Below, in pieces: positions 44,962 to 53,398 of a stretch of DNA of 64,000 nt. Source of the stretch: Streptomyces sp. CB02959 (GTDB lineage: Bacteria > Actinomycetota > Actinomycetes > Streptomycetales > Streptomycetaceae); assembly GCF_002803155.1 (NCBI RefSeq), contig NZ_NNBP01000018.1, forward strand, positions 1 to 64,000, written 5' to 3'. The notes beneath the pieces are model-generated. The model had not been told where the DNA came from. It saw only the letters and a program-made list of their open reading frames with translations, and searched no databases. Position 1 is the stretch's first letter, and the number at the start of each line of letters is the position of its first letter. A program made the translations under genes and the position numbers.

Positions 44962-46274
44962 CAGCGGAGGAACCCTTCGTAGTTGCGCTGCTGAAGCTGG
45001 CTCTCGATCTGCTTCACGGTCTCCAGGCCCACACCCACGATGATGAGGATGCTCGTCCCGCCGAACGGGAAGTTCTGGTTCGCGTTGAACAGCACCAACG
45101 CCACTGTTGGTACGAGCGCGATCAGCCCCAGGTACAGCGAGCCCGGCCACGTGATCCGGTTGAGCACGTAGCTGAGGTACTCGGCCGTCGGGCGACCAGC
45201 CCGGATGCCCGGGATGAAGCCACCATACTTCTTCATGTTGTCGGCAACTTCTTCGGGGTTGAAGCTGATGGCCACGTAGAAGAAGGCGAAGAAAACGATC
45301 AACAAGAAGTACGTAATGATGTAAACGGGGTGATTTCCCTTGGTGAAGTTGGTGGCGATCCAGGTCGCCCACCCCGCCTTCGACCCGCTGAACTGTGCGA
45401 TCAGCGCCGGAATATAGAGCAGCGACGACGCGAAGATGACGGGAATCACACCTGCCTGGTTCACCTTCAGCGGGATGTAAGTGGACGTACCCCCATAGGA
45501 CCGGCGACCGATCATCCGCTTCGCGTACTGGACCGGAATGCGCCGCTGCGCCTGCTCGACGAAGACGACCAGGGCGACCATCGCCAGGCCCACCAGGATC
45601 ACCGAGAAGAACTCGATCCAGCCGTCGGCCAGCTTGCCGGTCAGCTTGATCTGCCACAGCGCGCCCGGGAAGCCGGCGGCGATCGAGATGAACATCAGGA
45701 TCGACATGCCGTTGCCGATACCGCGGTCGGTGACGAGCTCACCGAGCCACATGATCAGGCAGGTGCCGGCGGTCATCGTGATCACCATCGTGATGGTGGT
45801 GAAGATCGAGTCGTTGGGCACGATCTGGCTGGCGACCGGGCAGCTCTGGAAGAGCGCGCCGCTGCGGGCCGTGGCCACCAGGCCGGTGCCCTGCAACACG
45901 GCCAGCGCCACGGTCAGATAGCGGGTGTACTGGGTGATCTTCGACTGGCCGGACTGCCCCTCCTTCTTGAGGGCCTCCAGCCGGGGGATCACCACGGTCA
46001 GCAGCTGGAGGATGATGCTCGCCGTGATGTACGGCATGATCCCCAGCGCGAAGATCGTGATCTGCAGCAGCGCTCCACCGCTGAACATGTTCACCAGGGC
46101 GAACAACCCGCTGTTGCCGCCGGCCTGCTTCATGCAGGTCTCGACGTTCGCGTAGTTCACCCCGGGGACCGGAACATGCGCCCCGATCCGGTAGAGCACG
46201 ATGATGCCCAATGTGAACAGCAGCTTCTTGCGCAGGTCGGGCGTCTTGAACGCTCGGGCGAACGCGGTGAGCAC
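44961..46274 (-). CDS. secY: Preprotein translocase subunit SecY
   Basis: The 437-residue, ten-helix channel protein is the core of the Sec translocon. Motifs are LLFTLGIIVLYRIGAHVPVP, GIMPYITASIILQLL (plug and helix 2 region), the cytoplasmic-loop motif QYAKRMIGRRSYGG and KKYGGFIPGIRAGRPT. GTG at 46274 follows GGAGG; the open frame upstream has no ribosome site. It follows rplO across a terminator, so it begins a secY-adk-map unit. Confidence 0.97.
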   Translation of the reverse strand: MLTAFARAFKTPDLRKKLLFTLGIIVLYRIGAHVPVPGVNYANVETCMKQAGGNSGLFALVNMFSGGALLQITIFALGIMPYITASIILQLLTVVIPRLEALKKEGQSGQSKITQYTRYLTVALAVLQGTGLVATARSGALFQSCPVASQIVPNDSIFTTITMVITMTAGTCLIMWLGELVTDRGIGNGMSILMFISIAAGFPGALWQIKLTGKLADGWIEFFSVILVGLAMVALVVFVEQAQRRIPVQYAKRMIGRRSYGGTSTYIPLKVNQAGVIPVIFASSLLYIPALIAQFSGSKAGWATWIATNFTKGNHPVYIITYFLLIVFFAFFYVAISFNPEEVADNMKKYGGFIPGIRAGRPTAEYLSYVLNRITWPGSLYLGLIALVPTVALVLFNANQNFPFGGTSILIIVGVGLETVKQIESQLQQRNYEGFLR

Positions 46275-46451
46275 GGTGCCTCCTGCGCCTCCCGCCTTTG
46301 TGGGCCAGGAGGTGACGGTCTTGAGGATCGACGAATGAGTAGCGGCTGTACCGCGCGGAGCTGGCCCGCACGGCGGGTTCCGAGGCGAACCCCGGACAAG
46401 ACAAACAGTGCAGGCCACCTTACCGGCGACCGTACCCCCGTGGAACGACCA

Positions 46452-46485
46452 ACCGGGGATGCCCCAAACGATGGGCATCCCCGGT
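46452..46485 (-). terminator. Terminator of spc operon after rplO
   Basis: ACCGGGGATGCCC (46452-46464) and GGGCATCCCCGGT (46473-46485) form a perfect 13-bp stem with an 8-nt loop, 17 bases past the rplO stop. It separates the ribosomal genes from secY, which then has a 177-bp upstream region for its own promoter. Confidence 0.85.
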
Positions 46486-46502
46486 CAGTTGAACCAACGA
46501 AC

Positions 46503-46958
46503 TCAGAGGAGTTCGGTGACGCTGCCGCCAGCGGCAGCAATCTTCTCCTTGGCGGAGCCGGAGACGGCGTCCACCGTCACCTGCACTGCCACGGAGATCT
46601 CGCCGGTGCCGAGCACCTTGACGAGCTCGTTGTTGCGCACCGCGCCCTTGGCGACCAGGTCGGCCACCGTGACCTCGCCACCCTGCGGGTAGAGCGCGGC
46701 CAGCCGGTCCAGGTTCACGACCTGGAACTGCTTGTGGGCGGGGTTCTTGAAGCCCTTCAGCTTCGGGAGGCGCATGTGGAGGGGCATCTGCCCACCCTCG
46801 AAGCGCTCCGGAACCTGGTAACGGGCCTTGGTGCCCTTGGTACCACGACCAGCGGTCTTACCCTTGGACGCCTCACCACGACCGACACGGGTCTTGGCGG
46901 TCTTGGCGCCCGGGGCGGGCCGGAGGTTGTGGACCTTCAGCGGGTTGCTCTCCGCCAT
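46503..46958 (-). CDS. rplO: 50S ribosomal protein L15
   Basis: This 151-residue L15 (uL15) is a late-assembly protein with a long Gly/Lys-rich N-terminal extension (GRGEASKGKTAGRGTKGTKA) threading into 23S rRNA. ATG at 46958 directly follows the rpmD stop by one base. It is the last gene of the spc operon here. Confidence 0.97.
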   Translation of the reverse strand: MAESNPLKVHNLRPAPGAKTAKTRVGRGEASKGKTAGRGTKGTKARYQVPERFEGGQMPLHMRLPKLKGFKNPAHKQFQVVNLDRLAALYPQGGEVTVADLVAKGAVRNNELVKVLGTGEISVAVQVTVDAVSGSAKEKIAAAGGSVTELL

Positions 46959-46959
46959 G

Positions 46960-47142
46960 TCAGTCGACCTCCTTGACCGAAACGAGGTGGCGGACGGTGT
47001 GCACCATGCCGCGGTACTCGGGACGGTCGTCCTTGACAACCACGTCGTTGATCCGCTTCAGACCAAGCGAACGCAGGGTGTCGCGGTGGTTCTGCTTGCT
47101 ACCGATCACGGACTTGACCTGCGTGATTTCGAGGCGAGCCAT
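46960..47142 (-). CDS. rpmD: 50S ribosomal protein L30
   Basis: This 60-residue L30 (uL30) is full length (ARLEITQVKSVIGSKQNHRD to HLVSVKEVD). ATG at 47142 overlaps the rpsE stop (TAATG), so the two are translationally coupled. Confidence 0.97.
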   Translation of the reverse strand: MARLEITQVKSVIGSKQNHRDTLRSLGLKRINDVVVKDDRPEYRGMVHTVRHLVSVKEVD

Positions 47143-47744
47143 TACGCACTCACCCCTGCACGCGCCCGCAGCAGAGCGGCGGGAGCCACGTCCTCCAGCG
47201 GCAGGCCACGACGGGCGGCGATCTCCTCGGGCCGCTGCAGGCCCTTGAGCGCCGTCACCGTGGCGTGCACGATGTTGATCGGGTTGGACGAGCCGAGCGA
47301 CTTGCTCAGCACGTCGTGGATGCCCGCGCACTCCAGGACGGCGCGCACCGGGCCACCGGCGATCACACCGGTACCGGGGGAAGCCGGCTTGAGCAGGACG
47401 ACGCCCGCAGCCTTCTCGCCCTGGATCGGGTGCGGGACGGTACCGGCGATACGGGGGACCTTGAAGAAGTTCTTCTTGGCCTCTTCCACGCCCTTGGCGA
47501 TGGCAGCCGGAACTTCCTTGGCCTTGCCGTAACCGACACCTACGGTGCCGTCACCGTCGCCCACCACGACCAGCGCGGTGAAGCTGAAGCGACGACCACC
47601 CTTGACAACCTTGGCGACGCGGTTGATCGCGACAACGCGCTCAACGTACGCGGTCTTCTCGGCGGCAGCGCCACCGTCGCGACCCTTCCGGTCCCGCCGC
47701 TCGCCGCCACCGGCACCGCTGCCGCGGCGCTGGGGTCCAGCCAT
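47142..47744 (-). CDS. rpsE: 30S ribosomal protein S5
   Basis: This 200-residue S5 (uS5) acts in decoding accuracy and helicase activity at the mRNA entrance. Motifs are YVERVVAINRVAKVVKGGRR, VGVGYGKAKEVPAAI and GVIAGGPVRAVLECAGIHD. The N-terminal 35 residues are a Gly/Arg-rich actinobacterial extension. ATG start, 46 bp after rplR. Confidence 0.97.
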   Translation of the reverse strand: MAGPQRRGSGAGGGERRDRKGRDGGAAAEKTAYVERVVAINRVAKVVKGGRRFSFTALVVVGDGDGTVGVGYGKAKEVPAAIAKGVEEAKKNFFKVPRIAGTVPHPIQGEKAAGVVLLKPASPGTGVIAGGPVRAVLECAGIHDVLSKSLGSSNPINIVHATVTALKGLQRPEEIAARRGLPLEDVAPAALLRARAGVSA

Positions 47745-47790
47745 TGGATTTACCTCTCTCTGTTACGTCCGCTAGCTCCGGAACCGGGGC

Positions 47791-48174
47791 TTAGAACTTC
47801 AGCCCGGCTTCGCGGGCGGCGTCGGCCAGAGCGGCAATCCGCCCGGCGTACTGCTTGCCACCGCGGTCGAACACGACGGCCTCGACACCGGCGGCCTTGG
47901 CACGCTCGGCGACCAGGGCGCCCACCTTCTGGGCCTGGGCGCTCTTGTCGCCCTCGCCACCACGGATCGACGCGTCCAGGGTCGACGCCGAGGCCACAGT
48001 GTGGCCCGCGATGTCGTCGATCACCTGGGCGAAGATGCCGCGGTTGGACCGCGTCACGACCAGACGCGGACGCTCCGAAGTACCCGAAATCCGCTTGCGG
48101 ATGCGGATGTGGCGACGCTTGGCGGCAGCGCGCTTGTAGGCGTTGCCCTTAGCGATCTTCACACCGTATGCCAT
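47791..48174 (-). CDS. rplR: 50S ribosomal protein L18
   Basis: This 127-residue L18 (uL18) binds 5S rRNA in the central protuberance. RHIRIRKRISGTSERPRLVV and DRGGKQYAGRIAALADAARE are typical. ATG start, three bases after the rplF stop. Confidence 0.97.
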   Translation of the reverse strand: MAYGVKIAKGNAYKRAAAKRRHIRIRKRISGTSERPRLVVTRSNRGIFAQVIDDIAGHTVASASTLDASIRGGEGDKSAQAQKVGALVAERAKAAGVEAVVFDRGGKQYAGRIAALADAAREAGLKF

Positions 48175-48177
48175 GGC

Positions 48178-48717
48178 TTACTTACCCGCCTTTCCGACCT
48201 TGCGGCGGATGACTTCGCCCTCGTACTTGACACCCTTGGCCTTGTACGGGTCGGGCTTCCGCAGCTTGCGGATGTTCGCGGCGACCTCGCCGACCTTCTG
48301 CTTGTCGATGCCCTCGACGCTGAACCTCGTCGGCGACTCGACCTTGAACGAGATGCCCTCGGGGGCCTCGATCAGGATCGGGTGGCTGTAGCCCAGGGCG
48401 AACTCCAGGTTGGAGCCCTTGGCCTGGACGCGGTAGCCGACACCGCTGATCTCGAGCTTCTTCACGTAGCCCTGGGTCACGCCGGTGATCATGTTCGCCA
48501 CCAGCGTGCGGGACAGGCCGTGGAGGGCCTTGTTCTGACGCTCGTCGTTCGGACGGGAGACGGCGATGACGCCGTCCTCACCCTTGGCGACCTCGATGGG
48601 CGCCGCGACGGTGTGCGAAAGGGAACCCTTGGGGCCCTTCACGTTGACCGTGCGGCCCTCGATGGTGACGTCCACACCAGCGGGAACCTGGATGGGCAGC
48701 TTGCCAATTCGCGACAT
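48178..48717 (-). CDS. rplF: 50S ribosomal protein L6
   Basis: This 179-residue L6 (uL6), two repeated domains, lies near the factor-binding site. SRIGKLPIQVPAGVDVTIEG at the start and RKPDPYKAKGVKYEGEVIRR at the end are conserved. ATG start, 21 bp after rpsH. Confidence 0.97.
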   Translation of the reverse strand: MSRIGKLPIQVPAGVDVTIEGRTVNVKGPKGSLSHTVAAPIEVAKGEDGVIAVSRPNDERQNKALHGLSRTLVANMITGVTQGYVKKLEISGVGYRVQAKGSNLEFALGYSHPILIEAPEGISFKVESPTRFSVEGIDKQKVGEVAANIRKLRKPDPYKAKGVKYEGEVIRRKVGKAGK

Positions 48718-48738
48718 TAGCTATTCCTCCGTTCCCTG

Positions 48739-49137
48739 TTACCAGACGTAGGCGAGGACTTCCCCACCCACGCCCTTCTTCTGCGCCTGCTGGCCGGTCA
48801 GGAGACCGTGAGACGTGGAGATGATCGCCACGCCCAGGCCGCCGAGGACCTTCGGCAGGTTGGTGGACTTGGCGTAGACCCGCAGACCCGGCTTCGAGAT
48901 CCGCTTGATGCCGGCGATCGAGCGCTCGCGGTTCGGCCCGAACTTCAGCTCGAGGACGAGGTTCTTGCCGACCTCGGCGTCCTCGACGCTCCAGCCGGTG
49001 ATGTAACCCTCCTGCTGGAGGATCTCCGCGATGTGCGACTTGATCTTGCTGTGCGGCATCGCCACGGTGTCGTGGTACGCCGAGTTCGCGTTCCGCAGAC
49101 GGGTCAGCATGTCTGCGATGGGATCAGTCATGGTCAT
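48739..49137 (-). CDS. rpsH: 30S ribosomal protein S8
   Basis: This 132-residue S8 (uS8) binds the central domain of 16S rRNA and in other bacteria represses the spc operon. DPIADMLTRLRNANSAYHDT and the C-terminal ISTSHGLLTGQQAQKKGVGG are diagnostic. The ATG at 49137 is favoured by GAAGG seven bases upstream over the second ATG at 49131. It is preceded by a 239-nt structured gap. Confidence 0.97.
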   Translation of the reverse strand: MTMTDPIADMLTRLRNANSAYHDTVAMPHSKIKSHIAEILQQEGYITGWSVEDAEVGKNLVLELKFGPNRERSIAGIKRISKPGLRVYAKSTNLPKVLGGLGVAIISTSHGLLTGQQAQKKGVGGEVLAYVW

Positions 49138-49376
49138 GAATTGGCCTTCGGCCTCTCTCGCCGGGGTTTCCTATATGCGCCATCCCTCTCCCCGAACATG
49201 GTCGGGACGGGTGCGGCACGGGGACCTACGGCGTAGTAAGCGACGTTATGCGGGCGGAGCCCGCGGTCGGTCTCGGGCGGCGGGACGCCCAAACCCTTCT
49301 ACCCTACGGGAAAAGGGTCCGGGCGCCCGCCGGCCGGTTGCTTACCGAGAGCCTCTGGTAATGCCCAACTAGGGGA
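49138..49376 (-). other. Structured non-coding gap between rpsN and rpsH
   Basis: This spacer interrupts otherwise tight spc-operon spacing. It holds three consecutive inverted repeats: GCGGGC/GCCCGC (49250-49264), GGGCG/CGCCC (49275-49290) and an ACCCTT...AAGGGT repeat just after. No open frame with a ribosome site is visible. It may be a leader or regulatory RNA element, for example an S8 site, or hold an internal promoter. Confidence 0.5.
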
Positions 49377-49562
49377 TTACCAGGAGCTCTTGGTCACGCC
49401 CGGCAGCTCGCCACGGTGAGCCATCTCACGAAGGCACACGCGGCAGAGGCCGAACTTGCGGTACACGGAGTGCGGGCGGCCACAGCGCTGGCAGCGGGTG
49501 TAGGCACGCACACCGAACTTCGGCTTGCGAGCAGCCTTGGCAATAAGAGCCTTCTTCGCCAT
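49377..49562 (-). CDS. rpsN: 30S ribosomal protein S14, type Z (zinc)
   Basis: This 61-residue short S14 (uS14) has two CxxC pairs (YTRCQRCGRP and GLCRVCLREMA) forming the zinc ribbon. It begins AKKALIAKAARKPKFGVRAY. ATG at 49562 is five bases after the rplE stop. Streptomyces genomes usually also have a longer cysteine-free S14 elsewhere under zinc control. Confidence 0.97.
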   Translation of the reverse strand: MAKKALIAKAARKPKFGVRAYTRCQRCGRPHSVYRKFGLCRVCLREMAHRGELPGVTKSSW

Positions 49563-49567
49563 CTCGC

Positions 49568-50128
49568 TCACGCCTCCTTGAACGGGAAGCCGAGGTGACG
49601 AAGCAGGGCGCGGCCCTCGTCGTCGTTGGTCGCCGTGGTGACCACGGTGATGTCCATACCCCGGGTACGGTCGATCTTGTCCTGGTCGATCTCGTGGAAC
49701 ATGACCTGCTCCGTGAGACCGAAGGTGTAGTTGCCCCGACCGTCGAACTGCTTCGGGGACAGACCACGGAAGTCGCGGATGCGCGGCAGCGCCAGCGACA
49801 GCAGGCGGTCCAGGAACTCCCACATGCGGTCACCGCGGAGGGTGACGTGGGCACCGATCGGCTGGCCCTCGCGCAGCTTGAACTGCGCGATGGACTTACG
49901 GGCCTTGGTGACGGCCGGCTTCTGGCCGGTGATCGTGGTGAGGTCGCGGATGGCGCCCTCGATCAGCTTGGAGTCGCGGGCGGCGTCGCCCACACCCATG
50001 TTGACCACGATCTTGGTCAGACCGGGGATCTGCATGACGTTCTCGTAGGAGAACTCGTCCTTCAGCTTCCCGGCGATCTCTTCGCGGTAGCGCGTCTTGA
50101 GACGCGGCGCGTTGGTGGTGGCAGTCAT
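49568..50128 (-). CDS. rplE: 50S ribosomal protein L5
   Basis: This 186-residue L5 (uL5) binds 5S rRNA and touches P-site tRNA. Motifs are NVMQIPGLTKIVVNMGVGDA, ITGQKPAVTKARKSIAQFKL and RGLSPKQFDGRGNYTFGL. ATG overlaps the rplX stop by one base. Confidence 0.98.
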   Translation of the reverse strand: MTATTNAPRLKTRYREEIAGKLKDEFSYENVMQIPGLTKIVVNMGVGDAARDSKLIEGAIRDLTTITGQKPAVTKARKSIAQFKLREGQPIGAHVTLRGDRMWEFLDRLLSLALPRIRDFRGLSPKQFDGRGNYTFGLTEQVMFHEIDQDKIDRTRGMDITVVTTATNDDEGRALLRHLGFPFKEA

Positions 50129-50451
50129 CAGATGTCCTCACCGGTCCGCTTGGCAACGCGGATCTTGTTGCCCTCGTCGTCAAAGCGGTACCCGACGCGG
50201 GTAACGACCTTCTTGCCGTCCTGCTCCACAACCAGCTGAACATTGCTGATGTGGACGGGGGCCTCGGTCGTCACGATGCCGCCGGTCTGCGAACCACGAG
50301 CGGTCTGTCCGGCCTTGGTGTGCTTCTTGACCCGGTTGACACCCTCGACCAGAACACGGTCCTCGCGGGGGTAGGCCGCGATGACCTTGCCCTGCTTGCC
50401 CTTGTCCTTGCCGGTGATGACCTGGACCAGGTCGCCCTTCTTGATCTTCAT
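50128..50451 (-). CDS. rplX: 50S ribosomal protein L24
   Basis: This 107-residue L24 (uL24) is a KOW-domain assembly initiator (KKGDLVQVITGKDKGKQGKV). ATG start, three bases after the rplN stop. Confidence 0.98.
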   Translation of the reverse strand: MKIKKGDLVQVITGKDKGKQGKVIAAYPREDRVLVEGVNRVKKHTKAGQTARGSQTGGIVTTEAPVHISNVQLVVEQDGKKVVTRVGYRFDDEGNKIRVAKRTGEDI

Positions 50452-50454
50452 CGG

Positions 50455-50823
50455 TTACAGCACCTCCGGCGCGAGCGAGATGATCTTCATGAACTTCTTC
50501 TCGCGCAGCTCACGGCCCACGGGGCCGAAGATACGGGTGCCGCGGGGGTCGCCATCGTTCTTGAGGATGACGGCCGCGTTCTCGTCGAAGCGGATGTACG
50601 AGCCGTCCGGACGGCGGCGCTCCTTGACGGTGCGAACGATGACGGCCTTGACGACGTCACCCTTCTTCACGTTGCCACCGGGGATCGCGTCCTTGACGGT
50701 GGCGACGATGACGTCACCGATGCCCGCGTAGCGGCGACCGGAACCACCGAGAACACGGATGCAAAGGATTTCCTTCGCACCAGTGTTGTCGGCGACGCGC
50801 AGTCGCGACTCCTGCTGGATCAC
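50455..50823 (-). CDS. rplN: 50S ribosomal protein L14
   Basis: This 122-residue L14 (uL14) lies at the subunit interface and is full length (IQQESRLRVADNTGAKEIL to KIISLAPEVL). GTG at 50823 follows AGGAGA. It opens the spc operon after a 141-bp gap with a nested hairpin. Confidence 0.98.
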   Translation of the reverse strand: MIQQESRLRVADNTGAKEILCIRVLGGSGRRYAGIGDVIVATVKDAIPGGNVKKGDVVKAVIVRTVKERRRPDGSYIRFDENAAVILKNDGDPRGTRIFGPVGRELREKKFMKIISLAPEVL

Positions 50824-50852
50824 GTCTATCTCCTGAATGTCTGCCGGTTCCC

Positions 50853-50890
50853 GGCAGGGGCCGGTCCCTTACGGGACGTCAGCCCCTGCC
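50853..50890 (-). terminator. Nested hairpin at S10/spc boundary
   Basis: GGCAGGGGC (50853-50861) pairs with GCCCCTGCC (50882-50890), and inside it GTCCC pairs with GGGAC around TTAC. A second CCTAGGGGG...CCCCCAGG repeat lies at about 50909-50926. Both sit between rpsQ and rplN and look like a terminator or attenuator for the S10 transcript. Confidence 0.75.
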
Positions 50891-50964
50891 GAGCCTGGCG
50901 GAACTGTTCCTAGGGGGTCCCCCCAGGAGGGATGTGCTTGCCTGTCGAAATCCCCGCGAGGGAA

Positions 50965-51246
50965 TTACTTGGCCTTCTCGAGGATCTCGACGATGCGCCA
51001 GCGCTTGGTGGCGGACAGCGGCCGGGTCTCCATCAGGAGGACGCGGTCGCCGACACCGGCAGCGTTCTGCTCGTCGTGCGCCTTGAGCTTGTTGGTACGG
51101 CGGATGACCTTGCCGTACAGCGCGTGCTTGACGCGGTCCTCGACGGCGACGACGACGGTCTTGTCCATCTTGTCGCTGACGACCAGACCCTCACGGGTCT
51201 TGCGGAAACCGCGCTCGTTCGTCTCAGTCACATTCTTCTCGCTCAT
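50965..51246 (-). CDS. rpsQ: 30S ribosomal protein S17
   Basis: This 93-residue S17 (uS17) has an OB fold: REGLVVSDKMDKTVVVAVED and RVLLMETRPLSATKRWRIVE. ATG overlaps the rpmC stop by one base. It is the last gene of the S10 operon. Confidence 0.98.
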   Translation of the reverse strand: MSEKNVTETNERGFRKTREGLVVSDKMDKTVVVAVEDRVKHALYGKVIRRTNKLKAHDEQNAAGVGDRVLLMETRPLSATKRWRIVEILEKAK

Positions 51247-51470
51247 CAGGCGCTCTCCACCGTCTCGATGCCGAGCTCGCGCTCCCGCATCAGGGTGTAG
51301 ATCCGGGCGATGTCCTTCCGGACGGCCTTCAGCCGGCCGTGGTTTTCGAGCTGTCCCGTCGCCGCCTGGAAGCGGAGGTTGAACAGCTCCTCCTTGGCCT
51401 CACGCAGCTTGGCAACGAGGTCCTCGTTGTTCAGCTCGCGCAGCTCGGTCGCCTTGGTACCGGCCGCCAT
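51246..51470 (-). CDS. rpmC: 50S ribosomal protein L29
   Basis: This 74-residue L29 (uL29) is a two-helix protein at the tunnel exit where trigger factor and SRP dock. ELRELNNEDLVAKLREAKEE and NHGRLKAVRKDIARIYTLM are typical. ATG at 51470 (TGATG with the rplP stop); a GTG just before is also in frame. Confidence 0.97.
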   Translation of the reverse strand: MAAGTKATELRELNNEDLVAKLREAKEELFNLRFQAATGQLENHGRLKAVRKDIARIYTLMRERELGIETVESA

Positions 51471-51889
51471 CACGACTCACCTGCCTCGCGCCGCACGATG
51501 CGGCACTTCATCGGAAGCTTGTGGGCGGCGCGGGTCAGCGCCTCCTTGGCAACCTTTTCGTTCGGGAAAGACAGCTCGAACATCACCCGACCGGGCTTGA
51601 CGTTCGCGATCCACCACTCCGGAGAACCCTTACCGGAACCCATGCGGGTCTCGGCCGGCTTCTTCGTCAGCGGGCGGTCGGGGTAGATGTTGATCCACAC
51701 CTTGCCGCCACGCTTGATGTGACGGGTCATGGCGATACGAGCGGACTCGATCTGCCGGTTCGTCACGTAGGCCGCGGTCACAGCCTGAATGCCGTACTCA
51801 CCGAAGGCCAGCTCGGTACCGCCCTTGGCCATACCGTTCCGCTTCGGGTGGTGCTGCTTGCGGTGCTTGACCCTGCGAGGGATCAGCAT
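51470..51889 (-). CDS. rplP: 50S ribosomal protein L16
   Basis: This 139-residue L16 (uL16) helps position A-site tRNA. LIPRRVKHRKQHHPKRNG and RMGSGKGSPEWWIANVKPGR are diagnostic. ATG start, five bases after rpsC. Confidence 0.98.
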   Translation of the reverse strand: MLIPRRVKHRKQHHPKRNGMAKGGTELAFGEYGIQAVTAAYVTNRQIESARIAMTRHIKRGGKVWINIYPDRPLTKKPAETRMGSGKGSPEWWIANVKPGRVMFELSFPNEKVAKEALTRAAHKLPMKCRIVRREAGES

Positions 51890-51894
51890 GTCGG

Positions 51895-52713
51895 TCAGCC
51901 CTCCGTTCCAGGGTTCTCCGCCGGAGCAGCGGCAGCGGCCTCGGCCTTGGGGGCCTCGGCAGCGGCAGCCTGCTGCGGCTTGCGGCCGCGACCGCCACGC
52001 TCGCCACCGCGGCGCGGGCGCTCGTTGCCACCGCGGGCCGGGCGGTTACCCGCACGGGCGGCAGCGTTCTCGGCACGCACCTCGGCGATGTTCTTGACGT
52101 CGCCCTTGTAGATCCAGACCTTCACGCCGATGCGGCCGAAGGTGGTCTTGGCCTCGAAGAAGCCGTAGTCGACGTTCGCGCGGAGCGTGTGCAGGGGCAC
52201 ACGGCCCTCGCGGTAGAACTCCGAGCGGGACATCTCGGCGCCGCCGAGACGGCCACCACACTGGATCTTGATGCCCTTGGCGCCGGCCTTCATCGTCGAC
52301 TGCATGCTCTTACGCATGGCGCGACGGAAGGAGACACGGGAGGACAGCTGCTCGGCGACGGCCTGGGCCACCAGCTGAGCGTCGGTCTCGGGGTTCTTGA
52401 CCTCGAGGATGTTCAGCTGGACCTGCTTGCCGGTCAGCTTCTCCAGCTCACCGCGGATGCGGTCGGCCTCGGCGCCGCGGCGGCCGATGACGATGCCCGG
52501 ACGAGCGGTGTGGATGTCAACGCGGACGCGCTCACGGGTGCGCTCGATCTCCACCTTGGAGATACCAGCGCGCTCCATGCCCTTCGTCATCATGCGACGA
52601 ATGGCGACGTCTTCCTTGACGTAGTCCTTGTACAGCTTGTCGGCGTACCAGCGGGACTTGAAGTCCGTCGTGACGCCGAGCCGGAACCCGTGCGGGTTTA
52701 CCTTCTGGCCCAT
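51895..52713 (-). CDS. rpsC: 30S ribosomal protein S3
   Basis: This 272-residue S3 (uS3) has a KH domain (VIGRRGAEADRIRGELEKLT) at the mRNA entry channel and the domain GRLGGAEMSRSEFYREGRVP. After residue 215 it carries a low-complexity Ala/Arg/Gly tail (RPARGGNERPRRGGERGGRG), longer than in E. coli and usual in actinobacteria. ATG overlaps the rplV stop by one base. Confidence 0.98.
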   Translation of the reverse strand: MGQKVNPHGFRLGVTTDFKSRWYADKLYKDYVKEDVAIRRMMTKGMERAGISKVEIERTRERVRVDIHTARPGIVIGRRGAEADRIRGELEKLTGKQVQLNILEVKNPETDAQLVAQAVAEQLSSRVSFRRAMRKSMQSTMKAGAKGIKIQCGGRLGGAEMSRSEFYREGRVPLHTLRANVDYGFFEAKTTFGRIGVKVWIYKGDVKNIAEVRAENAAARAGNRPARGGNERPRRGGERGGRGRKPQQAAAAEAPKAEAAAAAPAENPGTEG

Positions 52714-53060
52714 TACCGGGTTCCTTCCTTGCTGCTGACGACCACGGTGATGTGGCTGGTCCGCTTGCGGATCCGGTAGGCACGGCCCTGGGCACGCGGA
52801 CGGAACCGCTTCAGGGTCGGGCCCTCGTCGACGTAAGCCTCGCTGATGACCAGCGTGGAGGCGTCCGTGTGGTCGTAGTTGTGCGCGGCGTTGGCAATGG
52901 CGCTGTCCAGCACCTTGCCCACGGGCACGCTCGCGGCCTGCGGGGCGAAACGCAGGACCGCCTGAGCCTCCGTGGCATCCATGCCACGGATAAGGTCCAC
53001 CACGCGGCGGGCCTTCATGGGCGTGACGCGGATGTACCGCGCCTGGGCCCTGGCTTCCAT
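52713..53060 (-). CDS. rplV: 50S ribosomal protein L22
   Basis: This 115-residue L22 (uL22) reaches the exit-tunnel constriction that macrolides affect. EARAQARYIRVTPMKARRVV and GRAYRIRKRTSHITVVV are conserved. ATG at 53060 is preferred since GAAGGG precedes it and the family starts there; an ATG at 53084 would add eight residues. Confidence 0.96.
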   Translation of the reverse strand: MEARAQARYIRVTPMKARRVVDLIRGMDATEAQAVLRFAPQAASVPVGKVLDSAIANAAHNYDHTDASTLVISEAYVDEGPTLKRFRPRAQGRAYRIRKRTSHITVVVSSKEGTR

Positions 53061-53104
53061 GGTTGTCCCTTCGGTGTCAGTCATAGTCTTCGCACTCCGG
53101 TCGA

Positions 53105-53386
53105 TCAGCGACGACGCGACTTGCGGTCGTCCTTCTCGTGGCCGCGGAAGGTGCGGGTCGGCGCAAACTCGCCGAGCTTGTGGCCGACCATCGACTCGGT
53201 GACGAACACCGGGACGTGCTTGCGGCCGTCGTGCACCGCGATCGTGTGGCCGAGCATGGCCGGGACGATCATGGAGCGGCGGGACCAGGTCTTGATGACG
53301 TTCTTGGTGCCTGCATCGTTCTGTACGTCCACCTTCTTGGCGAGGTGGTCGTCGACGAAGGGCCCCTTCTTGAGACTGCGCGGCAT
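53105..53386 (-). CDS. rpsS: 30S ribosomal protein S19
   Basis: This 93-residue S19 (uS19) of the 30S head pairs with S13. PRSLKKGPFVDDHLAKKVD and MVGHKLGEFAPTRTFRGHEK are diagnostic. ATG start, 12 bp after rplB. Confidence 0.98.
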   Translation of the reverse strand: MPRSLKKGPFVDDHLAKKVDVQNDAGTKNVIKTWSRRSMIVPAMLGHTIAVHDGRKHVPVFVTESMVGHKLGEFAPTRTFRGHEKDDRKSRRR

Positions 53387-53398
53387 CTAAACCCGCTC

